A stretch of DNA of 64,000 bases, taken from JAICJR01 sp963848495 (GTDB lineage Bacteria; Actinomycetota; Thermoleophilia; Solirubrobacterales; Thermoleophilaceae). The position numbers were made by a program, and so were the translations under genes. The notes beneath the pieces are model-generated. The model had not been told where the DNA came from and made no database searches. It saw nothing but the letters and a program-made list of their open reading frames with translations. Below, in pieces: positions 1 to 9,551 of this stretch (the stretch's first letter is position 1; each line of letters begins with the position of its first letter). Location: positions 1,719,875 to 1,783,874 of the forward strand of contig CAWKDV010000002.1 of the NCBI GenBank assembly GCA_963848495.1, read 5' to 3'.

Positions 1-1
1 C

Positions 2-544
2 GCGCTCTCGATTCTCACCGAGGAGGCGCACTTCGGCGGCTCGCTCGCCGACCTGCACGAGGCCCGCACCGCCAGCGCGCTGCCGATCCTGCGCAAGGAC
101 TTCACGGTCGATCCCTACCAGCTCTACGAGGCGCGGGCGGCGGGAGCCGATGCCGTGCTGATCGTGGTCGGATCGCTGACCGACGACGCGTTCAGCCGCC
201 TCTACGGCGAGACCCGCGCGCTCGACCTCGACGCTCTGGTGGAGATCCACGACGAGGACGAGCTCGAGCGGGCGCTCGAGGCCGACGCCGACGTGATCGG
301 CATCAACAACCGCGATCTGTCGGACTTCACGGTCGACCTCTCGCGCACCTTCGACCTGCTGGCGGACGTGCCGGCGGGCAAGACCGTGGTGTCGGAATCG
401 GGCATCGTCAGCCGCGAGCAGGTGGACGAGTTGGAGCGTGTCGGCGTGGACGCCGTGCTGGTCGGCGAGAGCCTCATGCGGGCCGAGGAGCCGGAGCGCG
501 CCTGCCGCGAGCTGAGCCGCCGCGACGACGGTTCGTTCGAGTAG
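2..544 (+). CDS. trpC: Indole-3-glycerol-phosphate synthase, C-terminal part (5' end outside the window)
   Basis: Catalyses ring closure of CdRP to indole-3-glycerol phosphate in tryptophan synthesis. The reading frame is open from base 2 to the TAG ending at 544, about 180 residues, so roughly the first third is missing. The TIM-barrel landmarks are visible: an SILTE..FGGS stretch, the catalytic RKDF motif, DPYQ.YEAR, GINNRDL, VSESGI and LVGESLMR near the C-terminus. The frame continues to the window edge, so no start can be assigned. The rest of the trp genes (trpF, trpB, trpA) lie 5.7 kb downstream beyond an unrelated four-gene block. Confidence 0.95.
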   Translation, partial: ALSILTEEAHFGGSLADLHEARTASALPILRKDFTVDPYQLYEARAAGADAVLIVVGSLTDDAFSRLYGETRALDLDALVEIHDEDELERALEADADVIGINNRDLSDFTVDLSRTFDLLADVPAGKTVVSESGIVSREQVDELERVGVDAVLVGESLMRAEEPERACRELSRRDDGSFE

Positions 545-583
545 GGCAAAACCGCAGGCGGAACCGCGCTGCTCCGGCCGTCG

Positions 584-589
584 TAAGAT
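584..589 (+). promoter_or_regulatory. Putative -10 hexamer of moxR (leaderless type)
   Basis: TAAGAT ends 9 nt before the moxR ATG and no Shine-Dalgarno is present, so the transcript probably starts at or very near the start codon. No clear -35 box is seen. Confidence 0.5.
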
Positions 590-598
590 CGTTTACGG

Positions 599-1549
599 AT
601 GGCGAGCATCCCCGAGTTCGACTCCCCCGCCGTCGCGGCGCTTGGCCAGCGCCTGGCGGACAACGTCTCGCGCGCCGTGAAGGTGCCCGAAGGGGCGCTT
701 CGCCACATCATCGTGGCGCTGTTTGCCGAGGGCCACGTGCTGATCGAGGACTACCCCGGCGTGGGCAAGACGGCGCTGGCGCGCGCCCTCTCGCGCTCGA
801 TCGACGCCGAGTACGCGCGCGTGCAGTGCACGGCCGACCTGCTGCCGGCCGACGTGGTCGGCACCAACGTCTTCAACCAGCGCGAGAACCGCTTCGAGTT
901 CCGGCCCGGGCCGATCTTCGCCAACGTCGTGCTCGTGGACGAGGTCAACCGGGCCTCGCCAAAGACGCAGTCCGGCCTGCTCGAGTGCATGCAGGAGCGG
1001 CACGTGACCGTCGATGTGGCCTCGCACGAGCTAGCGCGCCCGTTCATGGTCATCGCCACCCAGAACCCGATCGAGTACGAGGGCACCTTCCCGCTGCCCG
1101 AGGCGCAGCTCGACCGCTTCATGGTGCGGCTGCGGCTCGGCTATCCCTCGGCCAGCGACGAGGCCGAGATGCTCGGCGACCACGCCAAGAGCGACCGGGT
1201 GCTCGACCTCGAGTCGGTGACCGACGTGGCCGAGGTGCTGGGCGCCCAGGCGGCGGTGGCCGCGGTGCACGCCAGCGACGCCCTGCGGCGCTACGTGGTG
1301 GCGGTGCTCGAGCGCACGCGCACCGACGCCCGCACCGAGCTCGGCGCCAGCCCTCGCGCCGGCCTGATGCTGCTCAAGGCCGCCAAGGCCCTTGCGGCGC
1401 TCGACGGGCGAGACCACGCGCTTCCGGACGACGTCCAGGCGCTGGCGCCCACCGTGCTCACGCACCGGCTGCTGCTCGCGCCTGACGCGGTCGGCGTCGA
1501 GCGCGCCGACGTCGTGCGCGAGGCGCTGGAGCGAGTACCAGCCCTATGA
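599..1549 (+). CDS. MoxR-family AAA+ ATPase
   Basis: A 316-residue AAA+ ATPase of the MoxR family, which usually acts as a chaperone for assembly or maturation of partner proteins carrying vWA domains. Walker A (GVGKT, residues 54-58) and Walker B (LVDEVNRA, acidic pair 114-115) are intact, followed by a TQNPIEYEGTFPLPEAQLDRF stretch and sensor-2 region typical of MoxR. The ATG at 599 is the first in-frame start and has a -10-like TAAGAT just upstream. Its stop overlaps the ATG of the DUF58 gene (ATGA), and a transglutaminase-like gene follows, the standard MoxR-DUF58-TgpA operon. Its exact client here is unknown. Confidence 0.93.
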   Translation: MASIPEFDSPAVAALGQRLADNVSRAVKVPEGALRHIIVALFAEGHVLIEDYPGVGKTALARALSRSIDAEYARVQCTADLLPADVVGTNVFNQRENRFEFRPGPIFANVVLVDEVNRASPKTQSGLLECMQERHVTVDVASHELARPFMVIATQNPIEYEGTFPLPEAQLDRFMVRLRLGYPSASDEAEMLGDHAKSDRVLDLESVTDVAEVLGAQAAVAAVHASDALRRYVVAVLERTRTDARTELGASPRAGLMLLKAAKALAALDGRDHALPDDVQALAPTVLTHRLLLAPDAVGVERADVVREALERVPAL

Positions 1550-2618
1550 GCGGGGCGCTCCGGACCGCCGTGTTCGGAGTGCTGCTCTGCCTGGTCGCCG
1601 GGTCCTTCGACCTTGCGGCGCTGTACGTACCGGGGGTCGCGCTGGCGATCGTGGGGCTCGGCGCGATCGCCTGGGTCTGGCTCGCCGCGCAGGGCGCCAC
1701 GGTCGAACGCGACGCCGCGCCGAACAGCGTCCAGGAGGAGGAGCCGTATCCGCTCCGCCTGCGCACGCGGCGAGGCCTCCTGCCGCCGCCCTCCGGCGAG
1801 CTGATCGAGCCGCTGCTCGGCCGCCCGCTCCCGGCCACGGATCCCCGCTCCAAGCGCGTGCGCGTGAACGTCCGCTTCTCGCGGCGCGGCCGGCGGCGGA
1901 TCGAGCCCGCCAGGCTCGTGATCCGCGACCCGCTCTCGCTCGCCCAGAAGGAGGTGGTGAGCGAGCCGGACGAGGTGCTGGTGCTGCCGCGGATCGAGCC
2001 GGTGGTGCTCGGCGCGGCGGCGGGCGCCGCCGGCATGGAAACCGTCAGCGGCGCCCTCACCGAGGCCGCCGCCGAGCTCGAGCTGCACTCGCTCAGGCCG
2101 TATCGGATCGGCTCGCCCGCCTCGCGCATCCACTGGCCCACGGTGGCTCGCACCGGGATCATGGTCGAGCGCCGCCTGGTGGCCGAGGCCGACGCCCGGC
2201 CGCTCGTCGTGCTCGACCCCCGCAACCCGCCGAGCCGCGAGGCGCTCGACAGCGCCGTGCGTGCCACCGCCTCGCTGGTCGTGCACCTGGCCCGCCGCTC
2301 CGGCGGCTGCTCGCTGCTCCTGCCCGGCGACCGCCGCGCGACCGACCTCGACGAAGGCCTGCGCGGCTGGCCCGCAGTCCACGCCCGGCTCGCGCTGCTC
2401 GAGCCGACGAGACCGGCCCCAACGCCCGCCGGCTCGAGCGCAGCGGCCCGGTGTTCTGGGTCAGCGCCGGCGGCGGCAGCCTGCCGCCGTCGATCAAGCG
2501 CGGCGCCGGCTCGTACTTCGTCACGCCAGTGGCGGTCGAGGGCCGCGCGGCGGCGTTCACGGTCGGCGGCTGCTCGGGCTACCGCCTGCACTCGCGGCCG
2601 AGGGAGAAGGTGGCGTGA
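1546..2618 (+). CDS. DUF58 domain protein, interrupted by one frameshift
   Basis: Two N-terminal hydrophobic segments (about residues 5-50) precede a DUF58/vWA-like domain with the family RPY..GSPASRIHWPTVARTG region, where a basic-aromatic patch marks DUF58 proteins. The start ATG overlaps the moxR stop. Reading frame 1 is good up to about base 2400; the C-terminal part (..SGPVFWVSAGG.., ending in EKVA and TGA at 2618) is in another frame, so one indel lies near 2405. The downstream transglutaminase gene starts by GTGA overlap at 2615. DUF58 proteins are membrane-anchored partners of MoxR ATPases; specific function is unknown. Confidence 0.82.
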
Positions 2619-4910
2619 GCGGCCTGGCGGCTCACGTCGAGGCGCCGCTCGCGCCGCCCGCGGGCTCCACCGCCGCCCGGCGCGTCGACGAGAACGTGGC
2701 CGGTGTCCTGCGCCTGCTGGCCTTCGCCGCCTTCGCCTCCTACTCGCTCGGCCACTGGCTGAGCGTGCTCCAGAACCCGCCGGTGGGGCGCGCGATGCTG
2801 GTGCTCGCAATCTGCGTGCTCGGCGCGGCTGCGCTCTGGGCGACGGGCATCGAAGAGCGCCCGAGGCAGGCTGGCGCGTGGCCGCCCGGCCGCTGATCGT
2901 GCTGGCGATGGCGCTGCTCAGCCTGCTCGCGGCCGGGCTGCCCGCGCACTACCTGTCCGCGCACCATCACGGCTGGCACAAGCCTCGGCACCGGCCTGAA
3001 CCACGGCCTGCTCGGCGCCCAGGCCACGATCTACCCCTACACCGGCGGCGACTACTGGGTCCGGCTCACGCTGATGCTCGCGCGTGCCGGCGTTCCTCGT
3101 GCCCGCGGCCGCGCTGGCCTTCTGGCCCGCGCACGCGAAGTGGGGGCGCCCATGCGCGCCACCGCGCTGGTGCTGCTCGTGGCCTTGTTCGGCGTGGCGC
3201 TGGCGGAGCGCACGCCGAACGCGCCAGCTCGGCGCGGGCTCGTGCTTCTGCTCCTGATCGCGGCCTGGCTGTGGCTGCCGCGCGTGCGCGCCCGCGACGC
3301 CGCGGCCGCCGGAATGGCGCTGGGCGCAGCCGCGGTGGTGGCGCTGCCCGTCGCGGCCAAGCTCGACGGCGCCATGGGCTGGTTCGACTACCGCAACTGG
3401 CGCGTCCTCTCGGCCCAGGGCGGCGTGACCTACAGCTGGGACCAGACCTATGGGCCGATCAACTGGCCGCGCCGGGGCGCCACGCTCCTGTTCGTCAAGG
3501 CCGACCGCCCCTACTACTGGAAGGCCGAGGCGCTCGACAACTTCGTCGGCACGCGCTGGGTCGGCGCGACGCGAGCGACGGCCCGACGGACCAGTCCGAG
3601 ACGCCGCCGCTCGCGAACCGCAGGTGGCTCAAGAAGATCACCGTGAACGTGGCCGGCCTGCGCGGCAGCTTCGTGCCGGTGACGGGCATGCCGCTCGAGG
3701 TGAGCCCCGACGCCGGGGACACCACCACGGGGCCGACGGCACCACCGTCGCCAACGGTCACGAGCTGCGGAACGCCGAGCACTACACGGTCAACGCCTAC
3801 ATGCCCGAGCCATCGGCCGACGAGATGCGCTCGGCGCCAGCGCGAGCTACGACCCCTACTTCATGCGCTACACGAGCATCGCCCTGCCGCGCACCGGCCG
3901 GTCGCTGCAGACGGTGAACACGGGCCTGCGCGGGGTGCCGCGGACCGAGGAACCCACGGCGCCGAGGGCGCTGATGCCACTCTCCCTACGCGGGCATGTA
4001 CCGGGTCGCCAGCGGCCTTGCGGCGGGCCAGCCGACCGCATACGACGTGGCGCAGAGGATCCAGAAGTACCTGCGTGGCCCGAAGTTCATCTACAGCGAG
4101 CGGCCGCCGGTCAGCAAGTACCCGCTCGAGTCGTTCGTGATGAAGACCCACACGGGCTACTGCCAGCAGTTCTCCGGCACGATGGCGCTGATGCTGCGGA
4201 TGGAGGGAATCCCGGCACGCGTGGTGAGCGGCTTCGCTCCCGGAACGCCGGTCACCGACTCCCCCGGCGAGTACCGCGTACGCGACTTCGACGCGCACTC
4301 GTGGGTCGAGGTCTACTTCCGCGACATCGGCTGGGTCACGTTCGATCCGACTCCGCCGCTGTCGCCCGCCTCCTCGCAGCTCGACGACGCCGGCGTCGGG
4401 GCGATCCAGGGCGGCCGCACCCCGCGCGGCCTCGGCCAGTCGCAGGCGCCCGACGTGCGGGACGCGAGCGGCGTGGTGGCCGGCGTCGGCAAGGGGAGCG
4501 GTCACCTGGGCCTCTGGCTGCTCGCCGCGGGCCTCGCCGCCGTCGCGCTGCTGGTGCTCGCGGGGCTGTGGCTGCGCAGCTGGCTCGTCCACCGGCGGGC
4601 CGGGGGCGACGCTGCCGAAGCGGCGCTCCACGAGCTGCGCCGCGCGCTCGAGCGGGTGGGCTTCATCCTCCCTCCGGGCACCACGCTGGCGAGCCTCGAG
4701 AAGCGGCTGCAGACCGCCGCGGGCCCCGACGCCGTGAGCTACGCGCGCCGGCTGAGGGAGCAGCGCTACGGTCCGGGCGAGGCGGAGCTGCCCGGCCCGA
4801 GCGAGCGGCGCGCGCTGCGCCGCGCGCTTGCCCGAGCAGCCGGCCCACTCGGCCGCCTGAAGGCGCTCAGGGCGCTGCCGCCGGCTCCGCGTTTGCCCTG
4901 GCGTGCCTGA
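2615..4910 (+). pseudogene. TgpA-like membrane transglutaminase, broken by about eight frame changes
   Basis: Conceptually a long membrane protein of the TgpA/DUF3488-transglutaminase type. The order of pieces is N-terminal helices (frame of 2615), further membrane segments, a periplasmic region, and from about 3985 an intact C-terminal half. That half carries the transglutaminase core with the catalytic Cys (HTGYCQQFSG), His (DFDAHSWVEV) and Asp (WVTFDPTPP), then a last membrane segment and a DUF4129-like tail. Frame changes are inferred near 2865, 2980, 3078, 3145, 3568, 3732, 3840 and 3975. The conceptual protein still aligns with the family through every break and the catalytic triad is intact, so sequencing indels are more likely than decay. 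It is third in the moxR-DUF58 operon. Confidence 0.7.
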
Positions 4911-4952
4911 TCTTTAGGTCGGATTAAGTTCAGCCGCCTACATAAGAGGGTC

Positions 4953-6182
4953 GTGAGCGAGTCGACTCGCAACAGCTTTGTCTCGGCCGTGCTGGGCGGC
5001 CTCGTCGTCGCGGGCCTCGGCGCCCTCCTCATCGGCACCGGTGTGATCGACACCGGCAAGAAGCAGACGATCGTGCGCCAGACCGCTCTCGCCGTGCCGA
5101 GCTCGGTGGAGTCGGGCGAGAGCGGCTCGAGCTCGAAGAGCGCTCCGACCGTCGAGGAGATCTACCAGAAGGACAGCCCCGGAGTGGCCTTCATCCAGGC
5201 CAAGGTGAGCCAGCAGGGGAGCTCGCCGTTCGGCTTTTCGATCCCCGAGCAGGGCATCTCGACAGGCTCCGGCTTCGTCATCGACGATCGCGGCGACATC
5301 CTCACGAACAACCACGTCGTGGAGGGCGCCACCGAGCATCGCCGTCCGCTTCGGCGACACCCAGCTCATCAAGGCGACCGTGGTGGGCAAGGACCCGTCC
5401 ACCGATCTCGCGCTGCTCCACGTCAACCCCCGCTCGTCCAAGCTGCACGCACTCACGCTCGGCGACTCGAGCAAGGTGAGGGTCGGCGACCCGTCGATCG
5501 CCATCGGCAACCCGTTCGGCTTCGACCGCACGGTCACGACCGGCATCATCTCGGCGCTGCAGCGCCAGATCCAGGCGCCGAACGGCTTCGCGATCAACAA
5601 CGTGATCCAGACCGACGCCGCGATCAACCCCGGCAACTCGGGCGGGCCGCTGCTGAACGCGGCGGGTCAGGTGATCGGCATCACCTCCCAGATCGCCACC
5701 GGCGGCAGCGGCAACGGCAGCGTCGGCATCGGCTTCGCAATCCCGATCAACACCGCCAAGGCGGCGATCCCGCAGCTCGAGAAGAGGGGCCAGGTCGAGC
5801 ACGCGTTCCTGGGGGTGAGCACCGCCACGATCACCGCGCAGGACGCCAAGGCCCTGAACCTGCCCACCAACAAGGGCGCGCTCGTGCAGGACGTCACCGC
5901 CGGCAGCCCCGCCGACCAGGCGGGCATCAAGGGCGGCACGCAGCAGCTCGCCAACAACCTGATCATCGGCGGCGACCTGATCGTGAAGGTCGCCGGCAAG
6001 CCGATCTCGAAGCCCGACGACATCGCCGGGGGATGCTGGCCACGAAGAAGCCGGGCGACAAGGTCGAGGTCCAGTTCTACCGCCACAACAAGCTCAAGGC
6101 CGTCACGGTCACGCTGGGCAACCGGCCGGCGTCGATCGACAACGGCGGCCAGCAGGACCAGCAGACGTTCCCGTTCCCGTAG
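4953..6182 (+). CDS. HtrA/DegP-like membrane-anchored serine protease with PDZ domain, two frameshifts
   Basis: An envelope quality-control protease of family S1C. A single N-terminal membrane segment (about residues 10-30) is followed by a trypsin-like domain with the catalytic triad His (LTNNHVVEGA), Asp (DPSTDLALLH) and Ser (INPGNSGGPL), then a PDZ domain containing GIKGG and IIGGDLIVKVAGKPI. The GTG at 4953 starts frame 3; the frame changes near 5336 (inside the region just after the catalytic His) and again near 6030, returning to the original frame for the last 50 residues. Both sides of each break match the family, so the indels are probably sequence errors. It follows the transglutaminase gene by 42 bp. 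Confidence 0.85.
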   Translation: MSESTRNSFVSAVLGGLVVAGLGALLIGTGVIDTGKKQTIVRQTALAVPSSVESGESGSSSKSAPTVEEIYQKDSPGVAFIQAKVSQQGSSPFGFSIPEQGISTGSGFVIDDRGDILTNNHVVEGATEHRRPLRRHPAHQGDRGGQGPVHRSRAAPRQPPLVQAARTHARRLEQGEGRRPVDRHRQPVRLRPHGHDRHHLGAAAPDPGAERLRDQQRDPDRRRDQPRQLGRAAAERGGSGDRHHLPDRHRRQRQRQRRHRLRNPDQHRQGGDPAAREEGPGRARVPGGEHRHDHRAGRQGPEPAHQQGRARAGRHRRQPRRPGGHQGRHAAARQQPDHRRRPDREGRRQADLEARRHRRGMLATKKPGDKVEVQFYRHNKLKAVTVTLGNRPASIDNGGQQDQQTFPFP

Positions 6183-6219
6183 GCCTGCCACCCCTACGCC
6201 TGCCACCATTCGGGTCGCG

Positions 6220-6862
6220 ATGACCCGGGTCAAGAGCTGCGGCACCACCAGCCATCGAGGACGCGCGCCTGGCGGCCGACCTCGGCGTGTGGGCGATCGG
6301 CATGATCTTCTGGCCGGGCAGCCCGCGGGCCTGCGATCCCGAGGCGGCGGAGGAGATCGGCGCCGAGCTGCGCCGGCAGGCCGAGCTCGTGGGCGTGTTC
6401 GTGAACGCGACGCTCGACGAGCTGGCGGCACTGGCAGACCGCTGCTCGCTCAGCATCGTGCAGCTCCACGGCGACGAGGGGCCGGCCTTCTGCCGCGAGG
6501 TGGCGCGCCGCACGGGCTGCAGGGTGATCAAGGCCGTGCGCGTGAAGGACAGCGGCTCGATCCGGGCGCTGGCCTCCTACGAGGTCGACTACCACCTGCT
6601 CGACGCCTACGTCCCCGGCCACCGGGGCGGCACCGGCGAGACCTTCCAGTGGGAGCTGGCCGACGCGCACGACCGCCACGTGCCGATCATCCTCTCGGGC
6701 GGCCTCACCGCCGACAACGTGGGGGCGGCCATGGCCGCGACGCATCCCTACGCCGTGGACGTGGCCAGCGGCACCGAGGCGGTGCCCGGCCGCAAGGACC
6801 CGGCCAGGCTGGAGGCGTTCGTGGGCGCGGTCGCGCAGGCCGACGCCAGGGCAGCGGCGTGA
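6220..6862 (+). CDS. trpF: Phosphoribosylanthranilate isomerase, frameshift near the N-terminus
   Basis: Isomerises PRA to CdRP in tryptophan synthesis. The ATG at 6220 encodes MTRVKSCG, matching the conserved VKICGIT start of TrpF with its catalytic Cys, but the frame shifts near base 6254; the remainder (IEDARLAADLGVWAIGMIF and onward) is in a different frame to the TGA at 6862. Later motifs LHGDE, LLDAY, GGTGETFQW and the phosphate-binding LSGGLTADNV are intact, including the second catalytic Asp region. A downstream ATG at 6287 would lose the catalytic Cys, so 6220 is preferred. The stop overlaps the trpB GTG. Confidence 0.85.
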
Positions 6863-8016
6863 GTGCGGTCGAGCAGCGCTTTGGCCCGTACGGCGGGCGC
6901 TACGTGCCGGAGACGCTCGTGCCGGCGCTCGACGAGCTCGAGCTCGCCTGGCTCGAGGCGCGCACGGACCCCGGCTTCCAGCAGGAGCTGTCGGCGCTGC
7001 AGCGCGACTACGTCGGCCGCCCGACCCCGCTGTACCACGCCCGCCGCCTGTCCGCGGAGGCGGGCCGCGACGTCTATCTGAAGCGCGAGGACCTCAACCA
7101 CACCGGCGCCCACAAGATCAACAACGCGCTCGGACAGGTGCTGCTCGCCAAGCGGATGGGCAAGACGCGGATGATCGCCGAGACCGGCGCCGGCTCGCAC
7201 GGCGTGGCGGCGGCCACCGCCTGCGCGCTGCTCGACGTCGAGTGCGTCGTCTACATGGGCACCGAGGACATGCGCAGGCAGCGGCCCAACGTCGAGCGGA
7301 TGCGGCTGCTGGGCGCCACGGTGGTGCCGGTCGACGCCGGGGCCCGGACGCTGAAGGAGGCCGTGAGCGCGGCCATCCGCGACTGGGTCGCCAACGTGGC
7401 GGACACCCACTACGTGATCGGCTCGGTCGTCGGGCCATCGCCCTTCCCGTCGCTGGTGCGCGACCTCCAGCGCGTGATCGGCGACGAGGCGCGCGCCCAG
7501 TTCCTCGAGGTCACCGGCCGGCTCCCGGCGCACGTGGCGGCGTGCGTTGGAGGAGGCTCTAACGCGATCGGCACCTTTGCCGCCTTCATCGACGACGAGG
7601 ACGTCGAGCTGATCGGCGTCGAGGCCGCGGGGGAGGGGATCGAGAGCGGCCGCCATGGCGCGCCGCTCACGACGAACGCACGCGGAGTGCTGCACGGCTC
7701 GATGTCGGCGGTGCTGCAGGACGAGGAGGGCCAGATCTTGGAGGCGCACTCGATCTCGGCCGGGCTCGACTACCCGGGCTCGGGTCCCGAGCACGCCTAC
7801 CTGCGCGACACGGGCCGCGCGACCTACGTGGCGGTCACCGACGAGCAGGCGGTGGAGGCGTTCCGCCTGCTGGCGCGGCTCGAGGGGATCATCCCGGCGC
7901 TCGAGCCGGCCCACGCGCTGGCCTGGGTGCTGGCCACGCGCGGCGCCGGGCCCGATCTGGTCACGCTCTCCGGGCGCGGCGACAAGGACCTCGCCGAGGT
8001 GCTGGCGCTTGAGTGA
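6859..8016 (+). CDS. trpB: Tryptophan synthase beta chain
   Basis: PLP enzyme joining indole and serine to make tryptophan; works as an alpha2-beta2 complex with TrpA. The 385-residue product is full length. The PLP Schiff-base lysine is K86 in HTGAHKINNALGQ, the catalytic Glu is in AETGAGSHG (E108), and the phosphate-binding loop is GGGSNAIG. The GTG start overlaps the trpF stop (GTGA), and the family N-terminus GPYGGRYVPETL follows at once, supporting this start. trpA begins inside its last codons. Confidence 0.97.
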   Translation: MSAVEQRFGPYGGRYVPETLVPALDELELAWLEARTDPGFQQELSALQRDYVGRPTPLYHARRLSAEAGRDVYLKREDLNHTGAHKINNALGQVLLAKRMGKTRMIAETGAGSHGVAAATACALLDVECVVYMGTEDMRRQRPNVERMRLLGATVVPVDAGARTLKEAVSAAIRDWVANVADTHYVIGSVVGPSPFPSLVRDLQRVIGDEARAQFLEVTGRLPAHVAACVGGGSNAIGTFAAFIDDEDVELIGVEAAGEGIESGRHGAPLTTNARGVLHGSMSAVLQDEEGQILEAHSISAGLDYPGSGPEHAYLRDTGRATYVAVTDEQAVEAFRLLARLEGIIPALEPAHALAWVLATRGAGPDLVTLSGRGDKDLAEVLALE

Positions 8017-8779
8017 CCGGATAGCCGCCGCCTTCGCCTCGCACGGACGGCGGGCGGCGCTGATGCCTTACCTGATGGGCGGCTTCCCCGACCTCGACAC
8101 CTCGCTGGCGGTCGGCGACGCCTGCATCGACGCCGGCGCCGACCTGCTCGAGCTGGGTGTGCCGTTCTCCGACCCGCTGGCCGACGGCCCGGTGATCCAC
8201 GCCGCCGCCACGCGGGCGCTGGCCGCCGGCGCGACGCTGCAGGGCGTGCTGCGGGTGTGCGAGGCGCTCTCGCCGCGAGTGCCGGTGGTGCTGATGGTCT
8301 ACGCCAACGCGATCGTCACCCGCGGTCCGGATGCGTTCGCGGACTTCGCGGCCGCGGCCGGCGCGGCGGGCCTGATCGTGCCGGACCTGCCGCACGACGA
8401 GGCGGCGGACCTGCGTGCCGCCTGTGACGCGCGCGGGCTGGCCCTCGTGGCCCTGGCGGCGCCCAACACGCCGGCCGACCGGCTGGCCGCGATCGGCCGC
8501 GACGCGCGCGGCTTCGTCTACACGGTCTCGCTCACCGGCATCACCGGGGAGCGCAGGGAGCTGCCGCCGGAGCTCGGCCAGACCGTGACCCGCGTCCGCG
8601 AGGCCACGAGCGTGCCCGTGGCCGTCGGCTTCGGCATCTCCACGGGGGAGCAGGCCAGCATGGTCGCGGACATCGCCGATGGAGTGATCGTGGGCAGCCG
8701 CATAGTGCGCGCTGCCGGCGAGGGAGGGCCTCAGGCGGTGGGCGAGATCGTCGCTGAGCTGGCGGAGGCACTCGCCTGA
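8009..8779 (+). CDS. trpA: Tryptophan synthase alpha chain
   Basis: Cleaves indole-3-glycerol phosphate to indole, which passes to TrpB. The product is 256 residues, a normal length. Catalytic residues E48 (DLLELGVPFSDP) and D59 (LADGP) match the canonical Glu49 and Asp60, and the FGIS and DGVIVGSRIV phosphate-site motifs are present. The only in-frame start that keeps the first helix is the TTG at 8009, overlapping the end of trpB by 8 bp; the first ATG (8063) would cut into the barrel. An array of GATCACG units begins 4 bp after its stop. Confidence 0.96.
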   Translation: MSDRIAAAFASHGRRAALMPYLMGGFPDLDTSLAVGDACIDAGADLLELGVPFSDPLADGPVIHAAATRALAAGATLQGVLRVCEALSPRVPVVLMVYANAIVTRGPDAFADFAAAAGAAGLIVPDLPHDEAADLRAACDARGLALVALAAPNTPADRLAAIGRDARGFVYTVSLTGITGERRELPPELGQTVTRVREATSVPVAVGFGISTGEQASMVADIADGVIVGSRIVRAAGEGGPQAVGEIVAELAEALA

Positions 8780-8783
8780 GGCC

Positions 8784-8811
8784 GATCACGGATCACGGAT
8801 CACGGATCACG
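8784..8811. repeat. Heptamer array GATCACG x4 after trpA
   Basis: Four perfect head-to-tail copies of GATCACG start 4 bp after the trpA stop codon. No inverted partner is seen nearby, so this locus is one-armed. It belongs to the set of stop-proximal heptamer arrays described in the findings. Confidence 0.85.
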
Positions 8812-8831
8812 GAACCCGCCGATGGCGCTGG

Positions 8832-8837
8832 TAATGT
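8832..8837 (+). promoter_or_regulatory. Putative -10 hexamer of the SnoaL-like gene
   Basis: TAATGT ends 7 nt before the ATG at 8845, with no Shine-Dalgarno, as expected for a leaderless transcript. Confidence 0.5.
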
Positions 8838-8844
8838 CGCCGCA

Positions 8845-9366
8845 ATGGCAGCCACAAAGCGTCGTACCAAAGCCCAGATCAGCGAGGACGTGGCCAGCGG
8901 CTATTTCGAGGCCGTGGCGGCGCGCGACCCCGACGCGATGGCCCAGTTCTGGGCCGATGACGGCATCGACGAGCTGGTGCCGGTCGGCATCTTCCGCGGT
9001 CCCGGCGAGGTCCGCGGCTTCTTCGCCGGCATGTTCGCGGCCTTTCCGGACATGGAGTTCAGCGTCGACCGCATGACCGCTGGCGCGGGCGTCGTGGCCG
9101 TCCAATGGACGGCGAGGGGAACCTTCACCGGCGCGCCGTTCCTGGGGGTCGAGCCCACCGGCCGGCGAGTCGAGGTGCGCGGCTGCGACTGCGTGGAGGT
9201 CGAGGGGGGCAAGATCGTCCGCAACACCGCCTATTACGACGGCGCCGCGTTCGCCCGCGGCCTGGGCATGCTGCCCCAGCGGGACTCCGGTGGGGAGCGC
9301 GCGATGCTGGCGGCGTTCAACGCCGTCACCAAGGTGCGCAGCCGCTTCAACTCGCCGTCGCGATAA
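8845..9366 (+). CDS. SnoaL/NTF2-fold protein of unknown substrate
   Basis: A 173-residue protein with a SnoaL-like (NTF2 cone) fold: an N-terminal helix with YFEAVAARDPDAMAQFWADDG, FRGPGEVRGFF, a central strand pair around FSVDRMTAGAG and VVAVQWTARGTF, then ..EVRGCDCVEVEGGKIVRNTAYYDG. This pattern is common to ester cyclases, steroid delta-isomerase-like proteins and many uncharacterised actinobacterial proteins, so the reaction cannot be assigned. It stands alone between trpA and a small membrane protein. Confidence 0.8.
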   Translation: MAATKRRTKAQISEDVASGYFEAVAARDPDAMAQFWADDGIDELVPVGIFRGPGEVRGFFAGMFAAFPDMEFSVDRMTAGAGVVAVQWTARGTFTGAPFLGVEPTGRRVEVRGCDCVEVEGGKIVRNTAYYDGAAFARGLGMLPQRDSGGERAMLAAFNAVTKVRSRFNSPSR

Positions 9367-9380
9367 GCTCCCGCGCCGCG

Positions 9381-9548
9381 ATGGGTCTGCTGATCACCCT
9401 CACCTTCGGCCTGGCGTTCTGGCTCGTCGGCTTCGCCCTCGGCTGGAAGCCGGTCGACTCGTTCCTGGTCACGGTCCTGCTCGTGGTGATCGCGATCACG
9501 GTCCGGGCAACGAAGCCGTTCGTTGACCGGATGATGGGGAACGCCTAG
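9381..9548 (+). CDS. Small two-helix membrane protein, function unknown
   Basis: A 55-residue product starting at the ATG at 9381, 14 bp after the SnoaL-like gene and probably co-transcribed with it. It has two hydrophobic stretches (about residues 3-17 and 24-40) joined by a short GWKPVDS loop and a basic C-terminus. No family is recognised. The stop is 3 bp from a hairpin built of heptamer repeats. Confidence 0.6.
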   Translation: MGLLITLTFGLAFWLVGFALGWKPVDSFLVTVLLVVIAITVRATKPFVDRMMGNA

Positions 9549-9551
9549 CAA

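Noticed and set aside
6287..6862. ATG at 6287 as the true trpF start
   Set aside because: It would remove the catalytic Cys; MTRVK.CG at 6220 matches the family with one frame break.
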